Source: a bacterium
Lineage (GTDB): Bacteria > Bacillota > Clostridia > Lachnospirales > Lachnospiraceae
DNA: 64,000 nt
Direction of reading: 5' to 3'
NCBI GenBank assembly: GCA_004562765.1
Contig: SFRL01000033.1
Location: 1-64,000, forward strand
The position numbers and the translations under genes were made by a program. Below are positions 1 to 9,004 of the stretch, piece by piece. The notes below the pieces were generated by a model. It did not search any database and had not been told where the DNA came from. It worked only from the letters and a program-made list of their open reading frames with translations. Every line of letters begins with the position of its first letter. Positions within the stretch are counted from its first letter, which is position 1.

Positions 1-294
1 TATACTGAACTATCCAGTGGTAAGCTGTCTGTGACTATGAACAATGGCTATAAGATAAAAGAGATACGTGTGGTTACGTTTGATAAAAAGGGTGAGCTTG
101 TCGCAAAATCTGCAGAAAACAATAAAGTAATTGAGATTTCGAAATATCCGGAATTTCGAGAATCTCAGTGGGAAAACAATTATAGCATGAATTCTTCCGG
201 AGTGCCTTATACACAAATATATATCACGTACATAGATAAGTATACAAAGAAAGATGTTGAGTTAGAACCATATAAAATTATTTTATGGGAATAA
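1..294 (+). CDS. Hypothetical protein, 5' end outside the window
   Basis: The reading frame is open from the first base to a TAA at 292-294, so this is the last 97 codons of a gene that starts outside the window; an internal GTG at 31 is not needed as a start. The visible part is polar, rich in Lys, Glu and Tyr, and has an alternating hydrophobic/polar pattern suggestive of beta strands (for example IYITYIDKYTKK near the end). I recognise no family and assign no function. It ends directly on a strong UUCG-loop terminator, so it is the last gene of its transcript and is not co-transcribed with the oxidoreductase gene that follows. Confidence 0.6.
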   Translation, partial: YTELSSGKLSVTMNNGYKIKEIRVVTFDKKGELVAKSAENNKVIEISKYPEFRESQWENNYSMNSSGVPYTQIYITYIDKYTKKDVELEPYKIILWE

Positions 295-322
295 GAAGGT
301 GCCCTTCGGGGCATCTTCTTTT
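294..322 (+). terminator. Rho-independent terminator with UUCG loop
   Basis: An 11-bp stem (294-304 with 309-319, one G-T pair) closes a TTCG tetraloop and runs into a T-rich tail. It begins on the stop codon of the preceding gene. Confidence 0.9.
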
Positions 323-366
323 GCCTTCAAATCAATTTTGCACTCGAATTCGTACAGTTTCGAACC

Positions 367-395
367 TTTACAAGCGAAAAAATAAATGTTAGAAT
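367..395 (+). promoter_or_regulatory. Sigma-A-type promoter of the PFOR gene
   Basis: TTTACA (367-372), a 17-nt spacer and TAGAAT (390-395) precede the PFOR gene. The predicted transcript would start near 402 and carry a leader of about 60 nt. Confidence 0.55.
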
Positions 396-421
396 AAACA
401 CTAGGTCGATATGACAAAGAA

Positions 422-440
422 TGCGTCGTTTTTTGACGCA
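422..440 (+). promoter_or_regulatory. Small hairpin in the PFOR leader
   Basis: TGCGTC (422-427) and GACGCA (435-440) form a perfect 6-bp stem around a T-rich loop, about 10 nt before the AAGGAGG ribosome binding site. It may stabilise the 5' end of this probably very abundant mRNA. No Rex-like operator is evident. Confidence 0.4.
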
Positions 441-463
441 GAAAATAAAGGAGGATAATACCA

Positions 464-3400
464 ATGCCCAGAGCAAAACAGTCAATGGATGGTAATACCG
501 CTGCCGCTCATGTAGCTTATGCCTACACCGAAGTAGCAGGTATCTATCCGATCACACCTTCTTCACCGATGGCTGATACCGTTGATCAGTGGTCAGCAGC
601 AGGACAGAAGAACATTTTCGGAAACACCGTTAAGGTTGTAGAGATGGAGTCTGAGGCCGGCGCAGCAGGTACCGTACACGGTTCCCTTGCAGCAGGTGCT
701 TTAACCACCACCTTTACCGCTTCACAGGGATTATTACTGATGATCCCCAACATGTATAAGATCGCAGGTGAGAATTTACCTTCTGTATTCCATGTATCTG
801 CACGTACCGTATCTTCACACGCACTGAACATCTTCGGTGATCACAGTGACGTATACGCTTGCCGTCAGACCGGTTTCGCTATGTTAGCAGAGACCAACCC
901 TCAGGAGGTTATGGACTTAAGCCCCGTTGCACACTGTGCAGCATTAGAGGGACAGGTTCCTTTCGTGAACTTCTTCGATGGATTCCGTACCTCTCATGAG
1001 ATCCAGAAGATCGAGAAGTGGGACTATGAGGATCTGAAGGATATGTGCCCGATGGATGCAGTAAAGGCATTCCGCGATCACGCATTAAATCCTGAGCATC
1101 CCGCAGCTCGTGGTTCTCACGAGAACGGAGATATCTTCTTCCAGCACAGAGAGGCTTGCAACGGCTTCTATGATGCACTTCCCGCAGTTGTTGAGAAGTA
1201 TATGAAGAAAGTAAACGAGAAGTTAGGTACCAACTACGATCTGTTCAACTACTACGGAGCAGAGGACGCTGACCGCGTGATCATCGCTATGGGTTCTATC
1301 TGTGACGTTGCAGAGGAAGTAATTGATTACTTAACTGCAAAGGGAGAGAAGGTCGGCCTGATCAAGGTTCGTCTGTATCGTCCCTGGTCTTCACAGGCTA
1401 TCTTAAAGGTACTGCCTAAGACCGTTAAGAAGATTGCTGTATTAGACAGAACAAAGGAGCCCGGTTCTTTAGGAGAGCCGTTATTCCTGGATGTAGCTAC
1501 CACACTTCGTGAGGCTGGCTTAAATGACATCATCCTGACCGGCGGACGTTACGGTTTAGGATCAAAGGATACTCCTCCTTCATCTGTATTCGCTGTATAC
1601 AAAGAGCTGGAGAAGGATGCTCCTAAGGCTCGTTTTACCATCGGTATCGTTGATGATGTGACCAACTTAAGCTTACCTGAGGTGAAGCCCGCTCCGATCA
1701 CTTCTGCACCGGGAACCAAGGAGTGCAAGTTCTGGGGTCTCGGCGGAGATGGTACTGTAGGTGCTAATAAGAACTCTACAAAGATCATCGGTGACCACAC
1801 AGATAAGTATATTCAGGCATACTTCCAGTATGACTCTAAGAAGACCGGTGGTATCACCATTTCTCACTTACGTTTTGGTGACAACCCGATCAAGAGCCCT
1901 TACTACATCAACCAGGCAGACTTCGTAGCTTGCCACAACCCTGCATATGTAACTCAGGGCATGAAGATGGTTCAGGATGTAAAGCCGGGCGGAGTATTCA
2001 TGATCAACTGCCAGTGGTCAGATGAGGAGCTGGATCACCATCTGAACGCAGAGGCTAAGAAGTATATCGCTGACAATAATATTCAGTTATACACCATCAA
2101 CGCTATCGACAAGGCAATCGAGATCGGTATGGGCAAGAGAACCAATACTATCTTACAGTCTGCATTCTTCAAACTGGCAGACGTTATGCCGATCGATGAG
2201 GCTGTTGAGTATATGAAGCAGGCTGCTAAGAAGTCTTACTCAAAGAAGGGTGATGCTGTCGTAGAGATGAACTACAAGGCAATTGATGCCGGTGTAGACG
2301 CTGTACACAAAGTAGAGATCCCTGAGTCTTGGAAGAACCCGGCTCCGGATGCTCCGAAGGCTGAGAAGACCGGTCGTCCTGAGGTTGTTGATATGGTTAA
2401 CAAGCTGTTAGATCCCATCTCCAAGATGGATGGAGACAGCCTGCCTGTATCTGCATTCAAGGGTATCGAGGATGGTCAGTTTGAGACCGGTGCATCTGCA
2501 TACGAGAAGCGCGGTACTGCTGTAACCGTTCCCGAGTGGGATGCTGAGAAGTGTATCCAGTGTAACAACTGTGCATTTGTCTGCTCACATGCAACCATCC
2601 GTCCGTTCTTACTGAGCGATGACGAGGTTAAGGCAGCTCCTTCTAACATCAAGTTAGCAGATATGAAGCCGAAGGCAGGAGAGTACAAGTACACCATGAG
2701 CGTATCTCCGTTAGACTGTATGGGATGCGGCGAGTGTATCACTGTCTGCCCGACCAAGGCGATCGCTATGGTTCCTCAGGAGTCACAGGCAGCAGAGCAG
2801 CCCGTATTTGATTATTTAGTAGCGAACGTAGGAAAGAAGGATATCGGTCTTTCTGATATCACACCGAAGGGCTCACAGTTCAATCAGCCCTTACTTGAGT
2901 TCTCAGGCTCTTGTGCAGGATGTGCTGAGACCTCTTATGCAAGACTAATTACCCAGTTATTTGGTGAGCAGATGTACATCTCTAACGCAACAGGATGTTC
3001 TTCTATCTGGGGTAACCCGGCTGCAACCTCACCTTATACTGTAAATAAGGATTCCAAGAAGGGACCTGCATGGTCTAACTCACTGTTCGAGGACAATGCT
3101 GAGCATGGTCTTGGTATGGAAGTCGGACAGAAGTATCTGCGTGACATGGCCATCGAGTCTGCAAAGGCTTGCGCTACCTCTGACAAGGCTCCGGCTGAGT
3201 TAAAGGCTGCTTTCGACAAGTTCATGGAGACCAAGGATAACACCAAGGCAAACGTTGAGCCGACCAAGGCCCTGATCGCTGAGTTAGAGAAGGCTGCTGC
3301 AGCCGGATGTCCTGATGCACAGGCTGCCATCGAGAAGAAGGATTACCTTGGAAAGAAATCTGTATGGATCTTCGGTGGTGACGGATGGGCATACGATATC

Positions 3401-4012
3401 GGTTTCGGCGGACTGGATCATGTACTTGCTTCCGGCGAGAACGTAAACGTTATGGTATTCGATACCGAGATGTACTCTAACACCGGTGGACAGGCTTCTA
3501 AGGCTTCCAACATCGGTGAGGTTTGCCAGTTTGCTGCAGCTGGTAAGGAGATCGGCAAGAAGTCTCTGTCAGAGATCGCTATGAGCTATGGTTACGTTTA
3601 CGTAGCACAGATCGCTCTGGGCGCAAATCCTGCACAGGCTGTAAAGGCTATCGCTGAGGCTGAGGCATACAACGGACCTTCACTGATCATCGGATACGCT
3701 CCTTGTGAGTTACACGGTATCGCTAAGGGTGGTATGAACCACTGTCAGGATGAGATGAAGAAGGCAGTAGCTTCCGGTTACTGGAACCTGTTCTCATTCA
3801 ACCCTGCATTAAAGGCAGAGGGCAAGAACCCGTTCACCTTAACATCTAAGGCCGGAGACGGCACTTACCAGGACTTCCTGAACAACGAGGCACGTTATAC
3901 TCGTCTGATCAAGCCGTTCCCTGAGAGAGCTGAGAGACTGTTCAAGGAGTCTGAGGAAGCTGCAAAGGCTCGTTTCGAGCACTTACAGAGACTGGTTGAG
4001 TTATACAAATAA
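464..4012 (+). CDS. nifJ: Pyruvate:ferredoxin (flavodoxin) oxidoreductase
   Basis: Oxidises pyruvate with CoA to acetyl-CoA and CO2, passing electrons to ferredoxin; it is the central cytoplasmic step of clostridial fermentation. At 1182 aa it has the full single-chain length of the family. The domains run in the normal order: N-terminal pyrimidine-binding and transketolase-like region, gamma domain, two [4Fe-4S] motifs (CIQCNNCAFVC and CMGCGECITVC, codons about 695-770), then the thiamine-diphosphate domain with GDGWAYDIGFGG and SNTGGQASKAS. The start has AAGGAGG 9 nt upstream. Codon choice is strongly biased, as in a highly expressed gene. It is monocistronic, with its own promoter and terminator. 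Confidence 0.97.
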   Translation: MPRAKQSMDGNTAAAHVAYAYTEVAGIYPITPSSPMADTVDQWSAAGQKNIFGNTVKVVEMESEAGAAGTVHGSLAAGALTTTFTASQGLLLMIPNMYKIAGENLPSVFHVSARTVSSHALNIFGDHSDVYACRQTGFAMLAETNPQEVMDLSPVAHCAALEGQVPFVNFFDGFRTSHEIQKIEKWDYEDLKDMCPMDAVKAFRDHALNPEHPAARGSHENGDIFFQHREACNGFYDALPAVVEKYMKKVNEKLGTNYDLFNYYGAEDADRVIIAMGSICDVAEEVIDYLTAKGEKVGLIKVRLYRPWSSQAILKVLPKTVKKIAVLDRTKEPGSLGEPLFLDVATTLREAGLNDIILTGGRYGLGSKDTPPSSVFAVYKELEKDAPKARFTIGIVDDVTNLSLPEVKPAPITSAPGTKECKFWGLGGDGTVGANKNSTKIIGDHTDKYIQAYFQYDSKKTGGITISHLRFGDNPIKSPYYINQADFVACHNPAYVTQGMKMVQDVKPGGVFMINCQWSDEELDHHLNAEAKKYIADNNIQLYTINAIDKAIEIGMGKRTNTILQSAFFKLADVMPIDEAVEYMKQAAKKSYSKKGDAVVEMNYKAIDAGVDAVHKVEIPESWKNPAPDAPKAEKTGRPEVVDMVNKLLDPISKMDGDSLPVSAFKGIEDGQFETGASAYEKRGTAVTVPEWDAEKCIQCNNCAFVCSHATIRPFLLSDDEVKAAPSNIKLADMKPKAGEYKYTMSVSPLDCMGCGECITVCPTKAIAMVPQESQAAEQPVFDYLVANVGKKDIGLSDITPKGSQFNQPLLEFSGSCAGCAETSYARLITQLFGEQMYISNATGCSSIWGNPAATSPYTVNKDSKKGPAWSNSLFEDNAEHGLGMEVGQKYLRDMAIESAKACATSDKAPAELKAAFDKFMETKDNTKANVEPTKALIAELEKAAAAGCPDAQAAIEKKDYLGKKSVWIFGGDGWAYDIGFGGLDHVLASGENVNVMVFDTEMYSNTGGQASKASNIGEVCQFAAAGKEIGKKSLSEIAMSYGYVYVAQIALGANPAQAVKAIAEAEAYNGPSLIIGYAPCELHGIAKGGMNHCQDEMKKAVASGYWNLFSFNPALKAEGKNPFTLTSKAGDGTYQDFLNNEARYTRLIKPFPERAERLFKESEEAAKARFEHLQRLVELYK

Positions 4013-4036
4013 TTCACACAGATGAAATGAACTTTT

Positions 4037-4070
4037 ATCCCCCGTGGGCAATGCCCGCGGGGGATTTTTT
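4037..4070 (+). terminator. Strong Rho-independent terminator after PFOR
   Basis: A 13-bp GC-rich stem (4037-4049 with 4053-4065, one G-T pair) with a 3-nt loop, followed by six T residues. Confidence 0.93.
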
Positions 4071-4103
4071 ACTAAATTAAAAAGAAATATGCGTAATCGT
4101 ATA

Positions 4104-4131
4104 TTTCCCTGCTGAAAAAATATGTTATAAT
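4104..4131 (+). promoter_or_regulatory. Probable promoter of the papain-like/AAA+ cassette
   Basis: A perfect TATAAT (4126-4131) lies 16 nt after a weak -35 (TTTCCC, 4104-4109), in an AT-rich stretch between the PFOR terminator and the next gene. Confidence 0.5.
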
Positions 4132-4189
4132 GAATGTAATAGTGAACGAGTCAACATGCAGATATGATTGATGAGGGGGTACACCATTT

Positions 4190-6754
4190 ATGGGAAAAAA
4201 AACATCTGATAAAGGGTTTGAAGAGAATCTTTCACGGAAGCAAAGTATTCAGGCGGATTATGAGTCTATTCTAACCTCCTTTAATGAACAGCTTAAGAAT
4301 AGAAAAAATTTGTCGCAAGAGGACCTTTTGGAAAAAAAATATCAAAGCGCGCGAAAAAAAGGTAATTCCATCAGTTTGTTTGGAGCATTGTTTAAATGGA
4401 AACATAATAAAATTGGAAGATTTGGGCAAAAGACAATTTCAAAAAAAGATGATAAAGGGAGCGTTTTTGAAAAACTGGATAATGGTGACAAGGTGAAATA
4501 CTTTGATCCATTTGAGAAAATCGAGGAAAAGAGCGGGGAAAATGAGAAATCGGGTGACCTGCGCGAAAAACTTATGACTGCTTTTGTAGACCGAAGCATG
4601 AAAAATGAGCAGCTGGTTTCTAAAAGCGATTTTGAGCGGTCTCAACTGACAGACGATGCGAAGACCCATGCGTATGTGAGCTGGTATCAGACAAACAGAG
4701 AACAGCTTGAAAAAAACAAAAATCAGACAAACGGAGAACCGCTTGAAGAAAACATAAATCAGACAAACGGAGAACCGCTTGAAGAAAACAAAAGTGAACA
4801 TAGGGAAGTAGATGAAAAAGCCATCAACAATACGTTATCGGAGCAGTTTGCCTCCCAGTTTGATGGCTCGAAAAGTTTTATTCCGGACTATATAACAAAC
4901 CAAAAGGATCCTGACCCGGATCAGTTTGAAGTTGTCGTAGTCGTTCAGCCACCATCGGACGTTTACCTTGATTACAATAAACAGGTGACAAAGGAAACCA
5001 ATTTTGTAATTAAGGGTTTGAAGCCGGATTATATGAAAATATTGGATGAGAATATGAAAAAATCCGATGCATACGCTGAGCTTTATAAAAAGGGAAATAA
5101 AGAGGCGCAGGAAGTGGGGGAGAACTATGACCCCAATAAGGATCCAAATATCTGGATGCTCCGGGCGCAGACGATGGAAAACATCCAGTACGGCCAGGGT
5201 CACAGTTTTGTCCGGATGGTTGCAAAGCGTGACGGTCAAAGCTACAGTAGTTATAGCTTTGGATTCTGGCCGCTTGCTATTACACCCGGAACAGGCTCCG
5301 TGACAATGGGCACCGTAAAAAATCCTGATCCCGACGCGTTGGAAGGATCGGTCATTGAACATGCATTTCCGATCAGTTATGCGAATTACCTGCGCGCCGC
5401 AGCGAAGATACGTGGCGTTGTAGGTTCTCAGAGATCGTACTCATTTTTGGGTTACAATTGCACATCCTTTGCAGCAGACATTGCAAAAGAGGCCGGTGTT
5501 GCAATTAAGGATGATGATTCGTCAGAAAAAATAAGAACCTTTAAATATCGTTCGGCGCGAATTGATTCTCCGTATTCACTGGCAAAATTTATTCGTATGA
5601 AAAACAACGAAGAGCAGAATACAAACAACGATGGCGCAAGGAAACGGTCGCAGACGGAAGTGCCGGAAGAAGTAAAGGAAAAGATCAAAGATATGAGCTT
5701 TCTTGAACAGACCGATGGGAAGATGCTTCAGGATATCATGGATATGGTGGATGAACAAAAGAAGATTGCGGATCATCCCGAGGATCAATTGACAATTGAC
5801 ATAAGCTATGATACAAAAGGTCGCGTTGCAAGAGATCAGCTCACAGCGGCGTTCCTTTTTAATGCGCAAACCGGACTTATAGAAAAGCTGGAAGCGAATA
5901 AGTTGTTTCTAAGGTTACAGAATGCATTTGCACCAGGTCAGGATAACAATAAAAGTCATTCTTATGCATTGCAACTGTTTCAGGCGATTTTGGAATCAAC
6001 GAAACATTATTTGGAAGATATTGAAGAAAAGGTAGATGCTGAGATAGATGCTTATATATCGGGGCAAACAGGTACTGATATAGACAAACCGTATGACTTG
6101 TCGGGAGTCGATTTTCAGACAGCAATCCGAAAATTAGGAATAGCAAGAAGACGTGATTGGATGATGAAAACCTTTGGATATCTTACCTCAACAGAGTATT
6201 TGTCAGCAGTGGTACAAAAACCGGAAATATTGGCAAAAGCAGTCATGAAACTGAAGGAAGATCCTAAGGGAAAACAACGTGACGTGGATTTGGGAAACGA
6301 CAGAATCTATCAGATCTTGGCAGGGGGGCAAACAGATGTAGGAAACTCTGAAATCCTAGAAAAAGGTACACTGCTTACCCGGATCAAAGATAATCCATTT
6401 TTTCAGAGTCCTATCTTGCCAAATGATACAATTGAGATGTTAGGTGAGTCTCTGGGTGTGTCTCCGGCAGAAATGGTACTGGATGCTATTTTAGAGATGA
6501 GCAAAACTTTGGAAGCAAAACAGATAGAAATGGAAGAAGGAGCCTTCGATAAGAAATCTGATTATGAAAAGGTCAATGATATGATTAATCTGAGGTCAGC
6601 ACATGAGGATCTATTTGGAAAGGAATCTGTTTTAGAAGGACCTGTAAGAAACTTTATTATTTCCACATGTTCGGATCCGGATAAACTGAAGCAGGCGATT
6701 AGAGATGGATTAGCGTATAATGGATATCTTTTTAGAGAGATCCTTTATGTATGA
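4190..6754 (+). CDS. Large protein with permuted papain-like (NlpC/LRAT-type) core
   Basis: 854 aa, not assigned to a named family. The N-terminal 200 residues are charged and probably disordered or helical and contain a 12-residue tandem repeat. The core at about 330-450 has GHSFVRM (His338) followed by YNCTSFAADIAKEAGV (Cys424); this His-before-Cys order and the NC-x-x-F pattern are typical of circularly permuted papain-like folds (LRAT/YiiX/NlpC-P60 superfamily), which act as amidases, peptidases or acyltransferases. The C-terminal 400 residues look helical. There is no signal peptide or membrane segment. ATGA overlap with the AAA+ gene implies translational coupling. It appears more AT-rich than its neighbours, suggesting transfer. 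A toxin-like effector or an ATPase substrate are both possible; the substrate is unknown. Confidence 0.6.
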   Translation: MGKKTSDKGFEENLSRKQSIQADYESILTSFNEQLKNRKNLSQEDLLEKKYQSARKKGNSISLFGALFKWKHNKIGRFGQKTISKKDDKGSVFEKLDNGDKVKYFDPFEKIEEKSGENEKSGDLREKLMTAFVDRSMKNEQLVSKSDFERSQLTDDAKTHAYVSWYQTNREQLEKNKNQTNGEPLEENINQTNGEPLEENKSEHREVDEKAINNTLSEQFASQFDGSKSFIPDYITNQKDPDPDQFEVVVVVQPPSDVYLDYNKQVTKETNFVIKGLKPDYMKILDENMKKSDAYAELYKKGNKEAQEVGENYDPNKDPNIWMLRAQTMENIQYGQGHSFVRMVAKRDGQSYSSYSFGFWPLAITPGTGSVTMGTVKNPDPDALEGSVIEHAFPISYANYLRAAAKIRGVVGSQRSYSFLGYNCTSFAADIAKEAGVAIKDDDSSEKIRTFKYRSARIDSPYSLAKFIRMKNNEEQNTNNDGARKRSQTEVPEEVKEKIKDMSFLEQTDGKMLQDIMDMVDEQKKIADHPEDQLTIDISYDTKGRVARDQLTAAFLFNAQTGLIEKLEANKLFLRLQNAFAPGQDNNKSHSYALQLFQAILESTKHYLEDIEEKVDAEIDAYISGQTGTDIDKPYDLSGVDFQTAIRKLGIARRRDWMMKTFGYLTSTEYLSAVVQKPEILAKAVMKLKEDPKGKQRDVDLGNDRIYQILAGGQTDVGNSEILEKGTLLTRIKDNPFFQSPILPNDTIEMLGESLGVSPAEMVLDAILEMSKTLEAKQIEMEEGAFDKKSDYEKVNDMINLRSAHEDLFGKESVLEGPVRNFIISTCSDPDKLKQAIRDGLAYNGYLFREILYV
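4688..4795 (+). repeat. 36-bp in-frame tandem repeat, three copies
   Basis: Copies at 4688-4723, 4724-4759 and 4760-4795. The last two are nearly identical; the first has diverged. Each encodes a 12-residue unit of the type QTNGEPLEENIN, so repeat-number change would keep the reading frame and alter linker length only. Confidence 0.9.
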
Positions 6755-8895
6755 GAAACGAGGATATCAGGATGTTGCTTGATTTTGAACAGTATTATGA
6801 CGGGAGTATACACCAGCTGCCATATGATTCGGGCCTTGAGGAAACGTATGACTATCTGACATGGATCGACATGTTTCTGGATATTTATGCGCGATCTGAC
6901 GAGCAGTTGAAGGAAGAAAGCAATGCAGAGAAGAAGGTTTTTTTACTTCGGGGAATGGAATTTTTAAAGTCCAGAAGAAATGCCTCTGTTGGCAGGGCAT
7001 TTGATCCGGAGCAAGGGATGAGTCTGACCTACATTGCTTCCGGGTTTGGACTTTCAGGCTTTTCCTTCTTCTGTTTGTTGCTGGCGGTTGCTCCGCAAAT
7101 GGAAATGAAATATGTCTATCAATACAGGGAACTACAAGCGCAAATGGGCGAAGTCAGATATGTGACCTTTGAGCTGGCGTCAAGCCTGTATGCGCTTTTG
7201 GCCGATGAGGAGGAGCTTCTCGCCATGCCCGCGGGACAGGGAGCGGTGCGAAGGTGTCCGCTTTTTGTGATTCATGAGGAGCATGGGTCAGAATCGGAAT
7301 TACTTGTTGGTTTTTCACTGCTTCCTCAGGTGAGTGCACTATTGCGGGGAGATCTAGGGATTCCGAGGAGCTTGCAGCAGTTTTGCGTGGAGACAGACAG
7401 ATCAGAAGCACCTGCTATGATCGTTGGAACGGAACATCTGGAAAAGCTGAGAAACTACCTGAACGGAAATCCCCGCGGATTGATACAGATCGCCGGCAAG
7501 CACTTGTGCGGAAAGAAATCATTAATTGCAAACAGCGTCATTGGAAGATCTGTTTTATTTGTGGATTTTGAAAAGCTGATGGCATTATCTGATCGGGATA
7601 AAGGAAAAAAGATCAACGATCTTTTGACGAGATGTGTGCTTTTGGATGAACAGCTTGTATTGGTACATGTGAATCTCAGTGAGGAATACTACCGGCTGAC
7701 GATCGCGCTCTTAGATCTGTGCTTTCTGTATGTAGATCGTGTTTTGATCACAACCGTGGATACCACGGGGGCGACGGACCTGGCCATGACCTATCCGTTT
7801 TTTCTTATGCAGATCCCTGCCTTGAGCGTACAGGAAGCGCAGACGGCGTGGCACTATTACGGAGACCGGTATGCCCTGGAAGAGCTTATTGATCTGGATA
7901 ATTATGCAGACCAGTATGGCCTCAGCGTCGGGCAGATCGCGTGTGCATTTGATCTGGCGGAAAAAAGCAGGATGTATAGCGGGCAGGATAAAATAACGCA
8001 CAAAGGACTGCAGGAAGCCATCAGACAGCTGATGCCAAAAGAGATCGCGAAGCTTGCAACGAAGATCAAGGTGCAGTATGAGTGGGATGATCTGAAGATC
8101 GGTGCGGAAGAAAAGAAGACGCTGCAGCTCGCCTGTGCAAGGATGAAATACAGAAACCGTGTCAACGAGGAATGGGGCTTTGGGCAGAAGGTACTCTATG
8201 GCCGTGGCGTGAGTGTGCTATTGTACGGACCTCCGGGAACCGGAAAAACCATGGCAGCACAGGTGATGGCGCAGGAGCTTGGCATGGATCTGTACCGTAT
8301 AGACCTCTCACAGATGGTGGATAAATATATCGGAGAGACGGAAAAAAATATCGGTAAGGTGTTTGATTATGCGGCTGATAGTAATTGTATCCTGTTTTTT
8401 GATGAGGCGGATGCGATCTTTTCAAAGAGAACGGATGTGTCAAACTCCAATGACAGGCATGCAAACAATGAGATCGCCTATCTGCTGCAGAAATTAGAGC
8501 AGTTTGAGGGCTTTGTCATTTTGGCCACAAATATCTTTAACAATTTTGATAATGCATTTATCCGAAGGCTCACATACATTGTAAAAATGCAGCTGCCTTC
8601 CGTCGAGACAAGGATCAGCATGGCACATGGGATGCTGCCTGCGGAGGCACCGGTGGATCCGTCCTTTGATATTGAGCGCCTTGCGAGAAACTTCGAGCTT
8701 GGTGGTGCGGAATTGAAATCGGTATTGTACGGGGCTGCCTTTATCGCAATGGAGGAAAAAGCGCGGATGTCAGAGTCCCATCTGATCCGTTCATTAAAAT
8801 ATGAGCTTTCGAAAAAGGAACTGGTATTGACAGAGGCAGAGGTGTATATGCGATATCGCGAGGAGAAACCTACTGGCAACGTATTTGGCAGCTGA
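6751..8895 (+). CDS. Tandem AAA+ ATPase of contractile-injection-system type
   Basis: 714 aa. The N-terminal part (about 100-220; LSGFSFFCLLLAVAP then a helical and strand-rich stretch) resembles the N-domain of the Afp15-like AAA+ ATPases of extracellular contractile injection systems. A first ATPase module (about 235-390) has a degenerate P-loop (GKHLCGKKS). The second module is intact: Walker A GPPGTGKT at 493-500, Walker B ILFFDEAD with Asp551-Glu552, sensor-1 ATN and an FIRR arginine finger. It starts inside the last codons of the papain-like gene (ATGA overlap). The family is thought to remodel or load protein partners; here the coupled upstream protein is the obvious candidate. No sheath, tube or baseplate genes are present in this window, so the role is inferred. 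Confidence 0.75.
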   Translation: MRNEDIRMLLDFEQYYDGSIHQLPYDSGLEETYDYLTWIDMFLDIYARSDEQLKEESNAEKKVFLLRGMEFLKSRRNASVGRAFDPEQGMSLTYIASGFGLSGFSFFCLLLAVAPQMEMKYVYQYRELQAQMGEVRYVTFELASSLYALLADEEELLAMPAGQGAVRRCPLFVIHEEHGSESELLVGFSLLPQVSALLRGDLGIPRSLQQFCVETDRSEAPAMIVGTEHLEKLRNYLNGNPRGLIQIAGKHLCGKKSLIANSVIGRSVLFVDFEKLMALSDRDKGKKINDLLTRCVLLDEQLVLVHVNLSEEYYRLTIALLDLCFLYVDRVLITTVDTTGATDLAMTYPFFLMQIPALSVQEAQTAWHYYGDRYALEELIDLDNYADQYGLSVGQIACAFDLAEKSRMYSGQDKITHKGLQEAIRQLMPKEIAKLATKIKVQYEWDDLKIGAEEKKTLQLACARMKYRNRVNEEWGFGQKVLYGRGVSVLLYGPPGTGKTMAAQVMAQELGMDLYRIDLSQMVDKYIGETEKNIGKVFDYAADSNCILFFDEADAIFSKRTDVSNSNDRHANNEIAYLLQKLEQFEGFVILATNIFNNFDNAFIRRLTYIVKMQLPSVETRISMAHGMLPAEAPVDPSFDIERLARNFELGGAELKSVLYGAAFIAMEEKARMSESHLIRSLKYELSKKELVLTEAEVYMRYREEKPTGNVFGS

Positions 8896-9004
8896 TTCGA
8901 AATGTGATGGATGATCATCCCATATTATACAGGAATGCGGCATTTACAAATCTCTCATTCGGTGTTAAAATGTTGCGTAGATTAGTTATATTGGGAGGAA
9001 GACT

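Noticed and set aside
422..440. Rex or other redox operator before PFOR
   Set aside because: The short palindrome does not have the TTGTTAA-type half-sites of Rex; it is better described as a small leader hairpin.
4688..4795. Regular 36-bp repeats that could suggest a CRISPR array
   Set aside because: The repeats are directly adjacent without spacers and continue the reading frame of the 854-aa protein.
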